From an uncultured Neomegalonema sp. (GTDB lineage Bacteria; Pseudomonadota; Alphaproteobacteria; Rhodobacterales; Rhodobacteraceae): a stretch of DNA of 64,000 nucleotides. The notes beneath the pieces were generated by a model. That model ran no database searches and was not told where the DNA came from. It worked only from the letters and a program-made list of their open reading frames with translations. This document shows positions 1 through 8,944 of this stretch, piece by piece. The number at the start of each line of letters is the position of its first letter. Position 1 is the stretch's first letter. The DNA is taken from assembly GCA_937911325.1 (NCBI GenBank), contig CALDSD010000053.1, positions 1 through 64,000 on the forward strand, given 5' to 3'. The translations under genes and the position numbers were made by a program.

Positions 1-2
1 GC

Positions 3-914
3 GAGGTGGCCGGTGATCCTCTCATCGGGGTGGACGTTGTGGAGGCTGGGGAAGAGCCTGCGACGCCGGTGCGCGACCCTCTCAAAGCTGTTCAGATCGC
101 GGTGATCGGGCGTCCGAACGCCGGCAAATCGACATTGGTCAACCGGATCCTGGGGGAAGATCGCCTGCTGACCGGTCCCGAGGCCGGGATCACCCGAGAC
201 GCGATCGGATTTGAGATCGACTGGGGCGGCCAGCGCTGCAAGTTCGTCGACACCGCGTGATTTCGCAAGAAGGCCCGAGGCCATCAAAAGCTCGAGAAAC
301 TCTCTGTCGGCGACGCGCTGCGGGCGGTGAAGTTCGCCGAGGTGGTCATTCTGCTTTTGGATGTGCGGGCTCCGTTTGAGACCCAAGACTTGCGAATTGC
401 GGACCTCGCCGCGCGCGAGGGGCGGGCCGTCGTGATCGGCGTGAACAAATGGGATCTTGAAGACGACAAGCAGCAAAAACTGGCGCAGTTGCGAGAGTCC
501 GTGGAAAGGCTGCTCCCGCAATTGCGCGGCGTGCCGATGGTCACGCTGTCCGGCCTGACCGGAAAGGGGCTCGACCGGCTCCATGCGGCGGTTCTAAGGG
601 CGCATGACGCCTGGAACATCCGCATTCCAACCGCGCCGCTGAACCGATGGCTGCTCGAACAAAGCCAAAAGCACCCGCCACCGGCGCCGTCGGGCCGTCG
701 GATCCGCTTGCGTTACATGACCCAGGCGAAGACCCGCCCCCCCACATTCGTGGTGTTCGCCTCTCGGCCAAAGGACCTGCCTGAAAGCTATTCGAGGTTT
801 CTCGTCAACGGTCTGCGGGAAGAGTTTGGATTGGCCGGCACGCCGATCCGGCTCATCATGAAAGCGTCGGAGAACCCGTATGCGGAAAAAGCGGCGAAGC
901 GGAAGATACACTGA
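3..914 (+). pseudogene. der: Ribosome-assembly GTPase Der (EngA), 3' part, interrupted by an in-frame TGA
   Basis: This is the second G domain and C-terminal KH-like domain of Der, a double GTPase needed for 50S ribosome maturation. The first G domain lies beyond the left edge. Visible motifs are G1 [10 protein letters not shown]2 GITRD, G3 VDTA-stop, G4 NKWD and G5-like SGLTGKG, followed by the KH-like tail. The frame is broken only by TGA at 258-260. It falls exactly where the invariant glycine of DTAG is expected (GGA would read Gly), and the same frame continues with FRKKAR and [19 protein letters not shown]. That is a single nonsense change, not a frameshift. Der is normally essential, so a base-call error is as likely as a real lesion. 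The gene converges with the SDR gene downstream. Confidence 0.85.
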
Positions 915-942
915 TCCGCCGGATGCAGTCTGCGAACCGCTC

Positions 943-1605
943 CTAGCTCAACAGCGCGACGATCTCTTGAGCGACGACATCCGTTGGCGTTAAGGCGCTG
1001 CGGTCCTCGCCAGGATGCGTCCGCGCGCGCACGGCCGTCGGCATCGCCGGGGGCGCGTAGAGATGAACCTGAACCCCAGGGGTTTCCGCGGCATAGCTTT
1101 CCGCGATCGCCGCGGCGGCGGCTTTCGTCGCGCCGTAAGCGCCCCAGTACTGGCCGCCGGCTTTCTCGTCCACGCAGATCAGCGCCTGACCATTCTGCGA
1201 TTGCCGCAGCAATGGGTCGATCGATGCGATCAGTCTCTGAGTCGCGGCGGTGTTGACGGCCCACAGCTTTTGGAGATCTTTCGGCTTCACATGCGCTGCG
1301 GGCGACAGCGGGGCGCCTTGAGCTGCGCAGTGAACCCACAGGTCGACTTTGCCAAAGCGCTCGAACAGCGCTGCGCCCAGTCGATCAACGCCGTCGCCGT
1401 CGGTGATGTCCAGCGGAACCAGAACGGGTTTAAGGCCGCCCGCGGAACAGATCGCGTCGTCCAATTCCTCCAGCCCGCCCACCGTCCGCGCAACGGCGAC
1501 GATCTGGCTCCCTTGCGCTGCCAGCGCCTTGGCGACCGAGTAGCCCAGGCCCCGCGACGCGCCTGTCACAAGCGCGATCTTTGGTGTGGCTTCATTCTTG
1601 GACAT
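943..1605 (-). CDS. Short-chain dehydrogenase/reductase (SDR) family protein
   Basis: This 220-aa Rossmann protein has the SDR cofactor motif TGASRGLG at residues 14-21 and the catalytic YxxxK pair as Tyr157 and Lys161. The WGAYGATK context resembles the YciK branch of SDRs. The serine usually found 13 residues before the tyrosine is Cys144 here, so activity or substrate may be atypical. It starts 8 nt after the purF stop on the same strand and is probably the last gene of the purF transcript. The substrate is unknown. Confidence 0.85.
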   Translation of the reverse strand: MSKNEATPKIALVTGASRGLGYSVAKALAAQGSQIVAVARTVGGLEELDDAICSAGGLKPVLVPLDITDGDGVDRLGAALFERFGKVDLWVHCAAQGAPLSPAAHVKPKDLQKLWAVNTAATQRLIASIDPLLRQSQNGQALICVDEKAGGQYWGAYGATKAAAAAIAESYAAETPGVQVHLYAPPAMPTAVRARTHPGEDRSALTPTDVVAQEIVALLS

Positions 1606-1613
1606 CGCCAGGC

Positions 1614-3137
1614 TCAGTCGTCCTTTGAATCGAACACAGGTCCGCCATTGGCGTTATGGTCGAGCGGTGGGACAGGGTAGTCGCCGCTAAAACACGCGTC
1701 GCAATAGCGGCGTTTTCGACCCTGACGGCCTTTTCTTTCCTTACAGGCGCGATAGAGGCCGTCGAGACTGATGAACCGAAGGCTGTCGACCTCGAGTTCC
1801 TTTTCCATGGCGGCGATGTTCATCCGCGCCGCCATCAGGTCTTCCGCGTCGGGCGTGTCGACGCCGTAAAAGCACGGTGAAATCGTCGGCGGACTGGCGA
1901 CGCGGAAGTGAACCTCCTTCGCCCCGGCCGCTTTGATCATGTCTTTGATGCGTCGCGAGGTGGTTCCGCGAACAACCGAGTCGTCGACAAGAATGACGCG
2001 CTTGCCCTTCACCAGGGAGGCGTTGACGTTGAGCTTCAAACGCACCTTCAGCTCGCGGTCCTCGAGAGTGGGTTCAATGAACGTGCGGGCCACGAACTGG
2101 TTCCGGATGATCCCGAGTTCGAAGGGCAGGCCGTATTCCTTGGCGAAGCCGATGGCGGCCGGGGTGCCGCTGTCCGGAACGGGGCAAACCATGTCCGCCT
2201 CGACGGGATTATCGCTGTCGCGCTCCTCGCGGGCCAGTTCTTCACCGATCCGGCGCCGCACCTCGTAGACGTTGCGGCCTTGGATCACGCTGTCGGGGCG
2301 CGAGAAATAAACGTACTCGAAAATGCAAAAGCGCGGCGGCTTGGATTGAAACGGCGCCATGCTCTCAATGCCGTCGTCCGTAATGACGATCATTTCGCCG
2401 GGCTCCACGTCCCGAACGTACTCTGCGGCGACGATGTCCAGCGCGCAGGTCTCCGACGCCAGAATCCAGGCGTCGTCGCGTTTCCCAAGGACCAGAGGCC
2501 GGATGCCCATCGGATCACGAACCCCGATCAGACCGTCTTTGGTCAGGGCGACGACAGAATAGGCGCCTTCGCATTTGCGGAGCGCATCCTGCAGCCGGTC
2601 GATCAACGAACCCTCAAAGATCCGTGCAGCCATGTGAATGATGCACTCGGTGTCGGAACTCGACTGAAAGATCGAACCGCGATCCACCAGCCGGCGCCGC
2701 AATGCGACGGCGTTCGTCAGGTTTCCGTTATGCGCAATCGCGAGACCGCCTTGCCCCATCTCCGCGTAGAGCGGTTGAATATCGCGGATCTCAGGGTCGC
2801 CTTTGGACCCCGCAGTCGAATAGCGGGTGTGACCGAGCGCGCAGTCCCCCGGAAGCTTTTGATTGACGAGCTTGTCGCCAAAGTTGTCTCGGACATAGCC
2901 GACGCGGCGTTGAACATGGAACGTCTGATCCGGTTTCTCGAATGAGACGATGCCGGCCGCTTCCTGGCCACGGTGTTGCAGAGCATGGAGACCCAGTGCG
3001 GTCAAACGTGACGCGTTGGGCGAGTTCCACACGCCAAAGACGCCACACTCTTCTCGCAACTTGTCGTCGTCGAACGGGTTCCCGAGCCAACTGGCGTCGT
3101 CGTCTGACGCTCCGCCCCTTTGGTCACCTTCGCGCAT
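1614..3137 (-). CDS. purF: Amidophosphoribosyltransferase
   Basis: This enzyme catalyses the first committed step of de novo purine synthesis, making 5-phosphoribosylamine from PRPP and glutamine. The 507-aa protein has a 30-residue propeptide before Cys31 (EECGVFG), the N-terminal nucleophile of the glutaminase domain. The C-terminal half carries the PRPP loop VILVDDSVVRGTTS. The cysteines that bind the [4Fe-4S] cluster in the Bacillus-type enzyme appear present: FCIFEYVYFSRPDS, SPCFYGVD and the YCDACFSG pair. This is therefore the cluster-containing, propeptide-processed class. It follows cvpA on the same strand, a common purF neighbour. Confidence 0.97.
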   Translation of the reverse strand: MREGDQRGGASDDDASWLGNPFDDDKLREECGVFGVWNSPNASRLTALGLHALQHRGQEAAGIVSFEKPDQTFHVQRRVGYVRDNFGDKLVNQKLPGDCALGHTRYSTAGSKGDPEIRDIQPLYAEMGQGGLAIAHNGNLTNAVALRRRLVDRGSIFQSSSDTECIIHMAARIFEGSLIDRLQDALRKCEGAYSVVALTKDGLIGVRDPMGIRPLVLGKRDDAWILASETCALDIVAAEYVRDVEPGEMIVITDDGIESMAPFQSKPPRFCIFEYVYFSRPDSVIQGRNVYEVRRRIGEELAREERDSDNPVEADMVCPVPDSGTPAAIGFAKEYGLPFELGIIRNQFVARTFIEPTLEDRELKVRLKLNVNASLVKGKRVILVDDSVVRGTTSRRIKDMIKAAGAKEVHFRVASPPTISPCFYGVDTPDAEDLMAARMNIAAMEKELEVDSLRFISLDGLYRACKERKGRQGRKRRYCDACFSGDYPVPPLDHNANGGPVFDSKDD

Positions 3138-3196
3138 ACGCTAACCGTCCTCTACACCGAGCCCTGCGCCCCGTCCCGAGACGGGCGAGCGCCCTG

Positions 3197-3778
3197 TTAT
3201 TCCGCGCCAACTTCGCCGCATTCGCCCATCAGCTGATTGATCTGGGCGTCCAGGAAGGCTGGCATCTGGTCCGGCACAAAGCCCCGCAGAACATCCGCGG
3301 TCGCCTGCACAATGCCGATCGTCGCCGCGTTGTCCACGAACGCATAGCTCGTGTCGGGACCCACGACCAACTCATAGGCGATGTAGACGACAGCGACGAG
3401 CGCCAGACCTCTGATACCGCCGTATATAAAGCCCATGCCCTGATCGAAAACACTCAGAGCGCTATTTCGTCCAGAGCCCGTGAAGATCCAGATAATGAGG
3501 CCGGAAGCGATCAGGGCGAGGCCGAAGATGATGACGAACGCCACGAGCATCGCCACCTGGCAGTTCTCCATGTAAACCCCGACCGCCGGAAGTTCCGCGA
3601 GCGCAGGGTGAAGGCTCGGCGCCAGCAAGAATGCGGCGACAAAAGCGATCGCCCAGCTCGCGAGGGCGAAGATCTCGCGGATGATGCCGCGAACCATCGC
3701 GAGATACGCGGATATCAGGACAAGAAGGCCAACGAGCACGTCGACAATCCAAGACAACTCTGACGAGTTCAGATCCAT
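3197..3778 (-). CDS. cvpA: CvpA family membrane protein
   Basis: This 193-aa inner-membrane protein has about four hydrophobic segments (near residues 10-30, 35-52, 70-95 and 110-135) and the IREIFALASW / GFIYGGIRGLAL pattern of the CvpA family. The E. coli member was found through colicin V production and lies next to purF, as here. The start is set at 3778 because a good ribosome-binding site (AAGAAGGGG) sits about 8 nt upstream. A longer frame up to 3841 adds an implausible hydrophilic leader. The molecular role of CvpA is unsettled; it has been linked to envelope stress. Confidence 0.88.
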   Translation of the reverse strand: MDLNSSELSWIVDVLVGLLVLISAYLAMVRGIIREIFALASWAIAFVAAFLLAPSLHPALAELPAVGVYMENCQVAMLVAFVIIFGLALIASGLIIWIFTGSGRNSALSVFDQGMGFIYGGIRGLALVAVVYIAYELVVGPDTSYAFVDNAATIGIVQATADVLRGFVPDQMPAFLDAQINQLMGECGEVGAE

Positions 3779-3846
3779 GAGGCCCACCCCTTCTTTGTGC
3801 ACTGAGCCTTGAGCGCATGCACAGTTCGCGCCCAATCTCACCGCCG

Positions 3847-5226
3847 CTATTCCCTAAACCGAGCCACCAGCGCGTCGATAGCGCCAATTTCGGCGACGGT
3901 GATGCCAGATTCGTCTGACAATTTCACCATTTCCGGCCGTTTTAACGTCGGAGATGTTGCAGAAGCGAACCCCAGCTTGGCGGCTTCCTTCAGACGTGTC
4001 TCGGCGTGGATCACCGGGCGGATCGCGCCAGACAGGCTGATCTCGCCGAAAACGACGCCGTCAGCTGGGGCAGGACGATCCTCAAGCGCCGACAAAAGGG
4101 CGGCCGCCACCGCCAGATCCGCCGCCGGTTCTGTGATCCGCAAGCCGCCAGCGACGTTCAGATAGACATCCTGGCCGCTGAAGCTGACCCCGCATCTCGC
4201 CTCCAAGACGGCCAGGACCATCGCCAACCGTCCAGTATCCCAACCCACGACGGCGCGTCGCGGCGTCCCGAGCGGAGAGGGCGCCACGAGCGCCTGGATC
4301 TCCACCAAAACGGGTCTTGTGCCCTCAATTCCAGCGAAGACCACCGAGCCCGATGTCGGCTCTCCGCGCTCGCCCAGGAACATCTCCGAGGGGTTGGCGA
4401 CCTCAGCCAGCCCGTCGCCGGTCATCTCGAAGACGCCGATCTCGTCAGCGGCGCCGAAGCGGTTCTTGACGGCCCGAAGGATCCGAAACGGGTGTCCGCG
4501 CTCGCCTTCGAAGTAAAGCACGGTGTCGACCATGTGCTCCATGACGCGAGGACCCGCGATCTGGCCTTCCTTGGTCACATGTCCGACGATGATGACGGCG
4601 ACATTCCGACGTTTGGCGAAGTTGACCAGCTCGTGGGCGCATGCGCGAACCTGCGCAACCGAGCCCGGGGCGCTCTCGACATTGTCGGCCCACATGGTCT
4701 GAACCGAGTCAATGACGACGAGATCAGGCTTTTCCGCCTCGAGCGTCGTCAGAACGTCTCTCAAATTGGTCGCCGCCGCCAGTTTGACCGGCGCCTTGTC
4801 GAGGCCGAGGCGCAAAGCGCGCATCCTCAACTGCGCCGGGGCTTCCTCGCCCGAGACATAGACCACGCCGCCATCTGCGATCGCGACCTTGGCTGCGGCC
4901 TGAAGCAAGAGCGTGGATTTCCCGATTCCCGGATCGCCGCCCAACAGGACGGCGGAGGCGGGCACAAGGCCGCCCCCCAGTACCCGATCGAGCTCAATCA
5001 CCCCGGTTGAGCGCCGAGGCGGGGGTTTGTCCTCGCCGTCCAGAGCGCTCAACTCGATCCGCCGGCCTTTCGAGGCGCCAAGGCTTTTGGTGGATGGGCC
5101 GGCCTCTGAGAGCCCGGCGTCTTCGACGATCGAATTCCATTCGCCGCAACTCTCGCAACGTCCGGCCCACTTTCGATACGTGGCGCCGCAGCTCTGGCAA
5201 ACATATTGGGTCGTCGACTTCGCCAT
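3847..5226 (-). CDS. radA: DNA repair protein RadA
   Basis: RadA is a RecA-like ATPase that drives branch migration during recombinational repair. The 459-aa protein has an N-terminal C4 zinc finger (Cys10, 13, 24, 27), Walker A GGDPGIGKST near residues 95-104, the RadA-specific KNRFG motif and a C-terminal Lon-like domain. The start at 5226 gives the canonical MAKSTTQYVCQSCG beginning. It overlaps the stop of the upstream PqiA-like gene by one base (TGATG), which suggests translational coupling. Confidence 0.97.
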   Translation of the reverse strand: MAKSTTQYVCQSCGATYRKWAGRCESCGEWNSIVEDAGLSEAGPSTKSLGASKGRRIELSALDGEDKPPPRRSTGVIELDRVLGGGLVPASAVLLGGDPGIGKSTLLLQAAAKVAIADGGVVYVSGEEAPAQLRMRALRLGLDKAPVKLAAATNLRDVLTTLEAEKPDLVVIDSVQTMWADNVESAPGSVAQVRACAHELVNFAKRRNVAVIIVGHVTKEGQIAGPRVMEHMVDTVLYFEGERGHPFRILRAVKNRFGAADEIGVFEMTGDGLAEVANPSEMFLGERGEPTSGSVVFAGIEGTRPVLVEIQALVAPSPLGTPRRAVVGWDTGRLAMVLAVLEARCGVSFSGQDVYLNVAGGLRITEPAADLAVAAALLSALEDRPAPADGVVFGEISLSGAIRPVIHAETRLKEAAKLGFASATSPTLKRPEMVKLSDESGITVAEIGAIDALVARFRE

Positions 5227-5720
5227 CACCCGGCCGCTTCTTTGGACATCTGTTCGAGTGATCGATGCGTCGCCCAACCTATGAAGATCGAACACAGCAC
5301 CAACCCGGTAAAAGCATAGAGCCCCCATTCAATGTTCACAGCTCCAAGTCCCACACCTTTGAAAACCACAACGTAGATCGCGATTAGAAAAACGTCTGTC
5401 ATCGACAGACGCCCCATCACCTCGACAGCGGGGATCAGCTTGCGCGCGCGGTCGATTTCCGCGAAGTGCACGAACGTCAACAACAGCGTTTTGCCATAGG
5501 GCATGACGATGGCGAACATCACAACGACGATGCACAGAAAGAGGTCGGTCTCGTAGAGATCCGCAACGCCCGAGATCACCGACACCGGCGACGTGGCGAA
5601 CAGATAAAGGATCTCCGTGCTGAGCAAGGGCGCGGTCCAAACCAGAGGATAAAGTCCGAGCAATGCGAGGTTGGCGAGCCTTACAACGACCGCGACGCCT
5701 TTGGGGTCCTGCGCGCTCAT
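5226..5720 (-). CDS. PqiA-like (paraquat-inducible protein A) membrane protein
   Basis: This 164-aa integral membrane protein has about four transmembrane segments. The motif MGRLSMTDVFLIAIYVVVFKG matches the PqiA family signature (W/LSMxDVFLI...K). Only one PqiA module is present, where E. coli PqiA has two. PqiA proteins work with MCE-domain lipid-transport proteins in the envelope. Here the gene follows mlaE and mlaF on the same strand, so a role in intermembrane lipid traffic is a reasonable inference. No MCE gene lies in the window. Confidence 0.8.
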   Translation of the reverse strand: MSAQDPKGVAVVVRLANLALLGLYPLVWTAPLLSTEILYLFATSPVSVISGVADLYETDLFLCIVVVMFAIVMPYGKTLLLTFVHFAEIDRARKLIPAVEVMGRLSMTDVFLIAIYVVVFKGVGLGAVNIEWGLYAFTGLVLCSIFIGWATHRSLEQMSKEAAG

Positions 5721-5732
5721 AAAGACAACACT

Positions 5733-6077
5733 TCAAACAAAGGGCGCTCCGCTGGCCACGACAGTGCTCAGAACTAGGAAGGGCGCGAGCGTCCAACGTT
5801 TAGACCCGCTCTCGAGCCAGATTGCGGCAAGCGTTGAAACACCCAGCATCCACGCGCCCAGTTTCGCGAGCGGTATCGGCGACGCGCCGAAGAGAGATCC
5901 ACCCTCCGACAAGATCATCATTGCGCCCATCATGACCAAGACCGAACCGACGCAGACCGCGTGGGCCAAACGAAGCCGGCCTTCGGAGCTCAGAATGCGG
6001 CTGATCGAAAACAGCGTGACCCCAAACACGGCGAAGGCCATGAACACCGCAAGCATGAGTTGAACTGCTTGGGCCAT
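5733..6077 (-). CDS. Small membrane protein, unknown function
   Basis: This 114-aa protein is very hydrophobic, with three to four predicted membrane segments (about residues 5-27, 38-58, 68-85 and 95-112). I do not recognise the family. It sits 33 nt after mlaF and 12 nt before the PqiA-like gene on the same strand, so it is almost certainly in that operon and may be an accessory subunit of the Mla/PqiA-type lipid pathway. That role rests only on position. Confidence 0.65.
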   Translation of the reverse strand: MAQAVQLMLAVFMAFAVFGVTLFSISRILSSEGRLRLAHAVCVGSVLVMMGAMMILSEGGSLFGASPIPLAKLGAWMLGVSTLAAIWLESGSKRWTLAPFLVLSTVVASGAPFV

Positions 6078-6110
6078 CCAAAGATCTCCGCTGCGATCAT
6101 CTGAGCGCGG

Positions 6111-6920
6111 TTATCGCACGGCCTCGATGGGACCTTCCGCCAGACCCTGCACAAACTGGCGCACATACGGGTTCAAGGTCGAATCGATCTCGCTGACCGG
6201 CCCCTCCCACTGAATGACGCCTTCGTGCAGCATTGCGACCCGGTCGGCGATCGCCCGGACGCTCGACATGTCATGGGTGATGGTCATCGCCGTCGCGCCG
6301 ATCTCGACGACCAGCTCGCGGATCAACTCGTTGATCACGCCCGACATGATCGGATCAAGCCCGGTCGTCGGCTCGTCAAAGAAGATGATCTCTGGATCGG
6401 CCGCGATCGCGCGCGCCACGCCAACGCGTTTTTGCATGCCGCCGGAAAGTTCGGCCGGGAACAGATCCGCTGTTTCCGGTTTCAAGCCAACACGGCGCAG
6501 TTTCTCCACGGCGATCTCTTTGCAGTCGGCCGCAGTTTTCGTTTTGTCCTGGCGAAGACGGAACGCCACGTTCTCCCAGACAGGCAGCGAGTCGAACAAG
6601 GCTCCGCCCTGAAACAGCATTCCAAAGCGTGCGAGCAGAGCATCGCCGCGCTTGCGCCGGTCCACTCGGACGCCATCGACCCAGATCTCGCCCGCGTCAG
6701 GCTCCAAGAGCCCGATAATGCTCTTGATCGTGACGCTCTTACCCGTGCCAGAGCCGCCGATGATCACCACGCTTTGCCCTCGCGGCGCCTCCAGCGATAC
6801 GTCGACAAGAACGTTCTTCGGACCAAACGACTTCGCGACATTGCGCATGGCGATCATCACAGACGGGTCCGGCGCGGGCCTTGCCGTCGCGGTGGGCGAA
6901 TGTTGCGCCTCGTCTCTCAT
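6111..6920 (-). CDS. mlaF: ABC transporter ATPase, MlaF family
   Basis: This 269-aa ABC ATPase has Walker A GGSGTGKS, signature LSGGMQKR and Walker B IIFFDEPT followed by TGLDP. LSGGMQKR-type signatures with TGLDP are typical of the MlaF/Ttg2A group that energises phospholipid transport between the membranes. The start at 6920 has a GGAGG ribosome-binding site about 5 nt upstream; a longer frame runs back to 7115 inside mlaE. It directly follows the permease gene (20 nt gap). The usual MCE partner (MlaD) is not adjacent. Confidence 0.9.
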   Translation of the reverse strand: MRDEAQHSPTATARPAPDPSVMIAMRNVAKSFGPKNVLVDVSLEAPRGQSVVIIGGSGTGKSVTIKSIIGLLEPDAGEIWVDGVRVDRRKRGDALLARFGMLFQGGALFDSLPVWENVAFRLRQDKTKTAADCKEIAVEKLRRVGLKPETADLFPAELSGGMQKRVGVARAIAADPEIIFFDEPTTGLDPIMSGVINELIRELVVEIGATAMTITHDMSSVRAIADRVAMLHEGVIQWEGPVSEIDSTLNPYVRQFVQGLAEGPIEAVR

Positions 6921-6940
6921 GATCGCCTCCGTTCGCGCCT

Positions 6941-7729
6941 TTACGCCGAGAAGAACAGCTCGGTCAGCACGTAGTTCGATGCGAGGATCAGGATACTCGC
7001 TGACACCACCGCGTTTGTCGTCGCGCGGCCGACGCCCTGGGCGCCTCGGCCTGAATAGTAGCCGTGATAGCATCCCATTAGAGCAATAATGAACCCGAAC
7101 ACCGCGGCCTTCCAAAGGCCGGATGTGATGTCCGCCAGCTGCAGGAACTCCGTCGTGTTTCGAATATAGGTCGCCGCGTTGAAGTCCAGACGCTCGACCC
7201 CGATTAGAAAGCCTCCCAGGATCCCGATGCTGTCGGCGACGGCGACCAGCAGGGGCAGGGCGAGCGTCGCCGCGACGACCCTCGGCGTGACAAGATACTT
7301 GATCGGGTTTGTCGACAGGGTCACGAGCGCGTCGATCTGTTCGGTGACGCGCATCGTCGCAATCTCCGCCGCGATCGCCGAGGAGACGCGACCGGCGACC
7401 ATCAGCCCGGCCAAGACCGGACCCAATTCGCGCGTTATGCCAATGGCGACGATCGACGCGACAGCGCTTTCAGCGTTGAAGCGAGAGCCGCCGATATAGA
7501 TCTGCAGAGCCAGCACGGCGCCGGTGAAAAGCGCCGTCATCCCGACCACCGGCAACGAGTAGTAGCCGATCTTCATGAACTGACGAAGGACCTCGCCCGG
7601 GAAGAAGGGCGGGCGAAAGATATGACTGACCGCAGAGCCGGCGAAAACAAACGCGTGGCCGGTGAACCGGGCAAGGCCGAGAATGGTTGCGCCAATGCCG
7701 GCGAATATGCCCAAGACTAACGAAATCAC
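6941..7729 (-). CDS. mlaE: ABC transporter permease, MlaE family
   Basis: This 262-aa permease has five to six membrane segments and the MlaE hallmarks ITRELGPVLAGLMVAGRVSSAIAAE and MRVTEQIDAL. It pairs with the MlaF ATPase downstream to move phospholipid across the inner membrane. Translation starts at a GTG (7727-7729) that overlaps the alr stop codon as GTGA, so the two genes are probably translationally coupled. Confidence 0.9.
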   Translation of the reverse strand: MISLVLGIFAGIGATILGLARFTGHAFVFAGSAVSHIFRPPFFPGEVLRQFMKIGYYSLPVVGMTALFTGAVLALQIYIGGSRFNAESAVASIVAIGITRELGPVLAGLMVAGRVSSAIAAEIATMRVTEQIDALVTLSTNPIKYLVTPRVVAATLALPLLVAVADSIGILGGFLIGVERLDFNAATYIRNTTEFLQLADITSGLWKAAVFGFIIALMGCYHGYYSGRGAQGVGRATTNAVVSASILILASNYVLTELFFSA

Positions 7730-8835
7730 GCGCTTACATCCCCCTTTCCGTCAGTGACGGCGCTTGGCTTGTAACGGCGGATCGCGCGATCTCCAAGGCT
7801 CGTCAAGATTTCATAGCCGATCGTTCCGGCAGATGTGGCCATTCGGTCGACTGTAAGTTCGTCATCCAAAAGCACAGCCATATCCCCTGGCGCGGCGTCT
7901 GGAACGTCGGTCACGTCCAGGACGATAAGGTCCATCGACACGCGCCCCGCCAGCGGGACGATGCGACCGCCGACCTTCGCCTCGCCGCGGCCCGAGAGGC
8001 TGCGGGGCAGGCCATCCGCATAGCCCAATGGGAGCGTCGCCAAGCGGCTTGGACGCGTTGCGGTCCAAGTCGCCCCATATCCAGACGTCTCGCCGGGTTT
8101 AACGTCCCAAACACGCAGAATAGGCGCTTCTAGGCGTATGACAGGCCGCGCGTCGCAGAAAGGGTCGGCCCCGTAAAGGCCGACGCCCGGACGGGTCAGA
8201 TCAAAATGCGCGTCCGCGCCGAGCAAAACGCCGCCAGTCGCCGATAGGCTGAGCTTTGCGTTGGGAAACCGGTCTCGAAGCGCCGGAACCAGCTCATTGA
8301 ACCGCGTGATCTGCTCCCGCGTCAGAGGGTGCCCCGCTTCGTCCGCGCAGGCGAAATGCGACATGAGGACCTGGACGGACAGCGCCGAAACATCGGTCTG
8401 TGCAAGCCACTCCGTCTCCGCCGAGCTCAGTCCGAGACGGTTCATTCCGGTCTCGAACTGCAAAGCGCACGACAAAGGGGTTTCGTGCTGCCTGGCGAAC
8501 TCGAGCGCCATTTCGACATCGGTTCGCGCGTTCAGGACCGGGCGCGCGTCCGCTGCGACGATCTCCGACAAGCCCTCGACCGCGCCGTTCAGCACGTAGA
8601 TCTCGGCGCCGGAGCCCAGCGCGTCGCGCACCTCCATTGCCTCGGGAGCCGTCGCGACAAAGAACGTACCGCACCCGGCCGCTGACAAGGTTCGAGCCGC
8701 GACGGCGGCTCCGACCCCGTACCCATCCGCTTTCACCGCTGCGCCCGTTGTCACATGGGCGGCGGACAAGCTGTCCAACGCGCGCCAGTTCTCAGCGATC
8801 GCATTCAGATCGATGGTCAGAATCGGACGGGCCAT
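7726..8835 (-). CDS. alr: Alanine racemase
   Basis: This PLP enzyme interconverts L- and D-alanine for peptidoglycan. The 369-aa protein starts MARPILTIDLNAI and carries the PLP-lysine motif AVKADGYGVG near residues 34-43. The C-terminal beta domain includes the RVSMDLIVLDVTD stretch that helps form the active site with the second tyrosine. The start at 8835 matches the family's beginning; a longer frame to 8904 adds unrelated residues. It lies between dnaB and mlaE on the same strand. Confidence 0.96.
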   Translation of the reverse strand: MARPILTIDLNAIAENWRALDSLSAAHVTTGAAVKADGYGVGAAVAARTLSAAGCGTFFVATAPEAMEVRDALGSGAEIYVLNGAVEGLSEIVAADARPVLNARTDVEMALEFARQHETPLSCALQFETGMNRLGLSSAETEWLAQTDVSALSVQVLMSHFACADEAGHPLTREQITRFNELVPALRDRFPNAKLSLSATGGVLLGADAHFDLTRPGVGLYGADPFCDARPVIRLEAPILRVWDVKPGETSGYGATWTATRPSRLATLPLGYADGLPRSLSGRGEAKVGGRIVPLAGRVSMDLIVLDVTDVPDAAPGDMAVLLDDELTVDRMATSAGTIGYEILTSLGDRAIRRYKPSAVTDGKGDVSA

Positions 8836-8944
8836 CCGGCAGCTTTCCTTCGCACAATGGAATGTCGCTAGTCGGTTGTCAGACACAGCAGGGCTGCGAC
8901 GCAAGATGCGTCGATGTCTCAGCTGTCGACGCGCGGCCCGCGCC

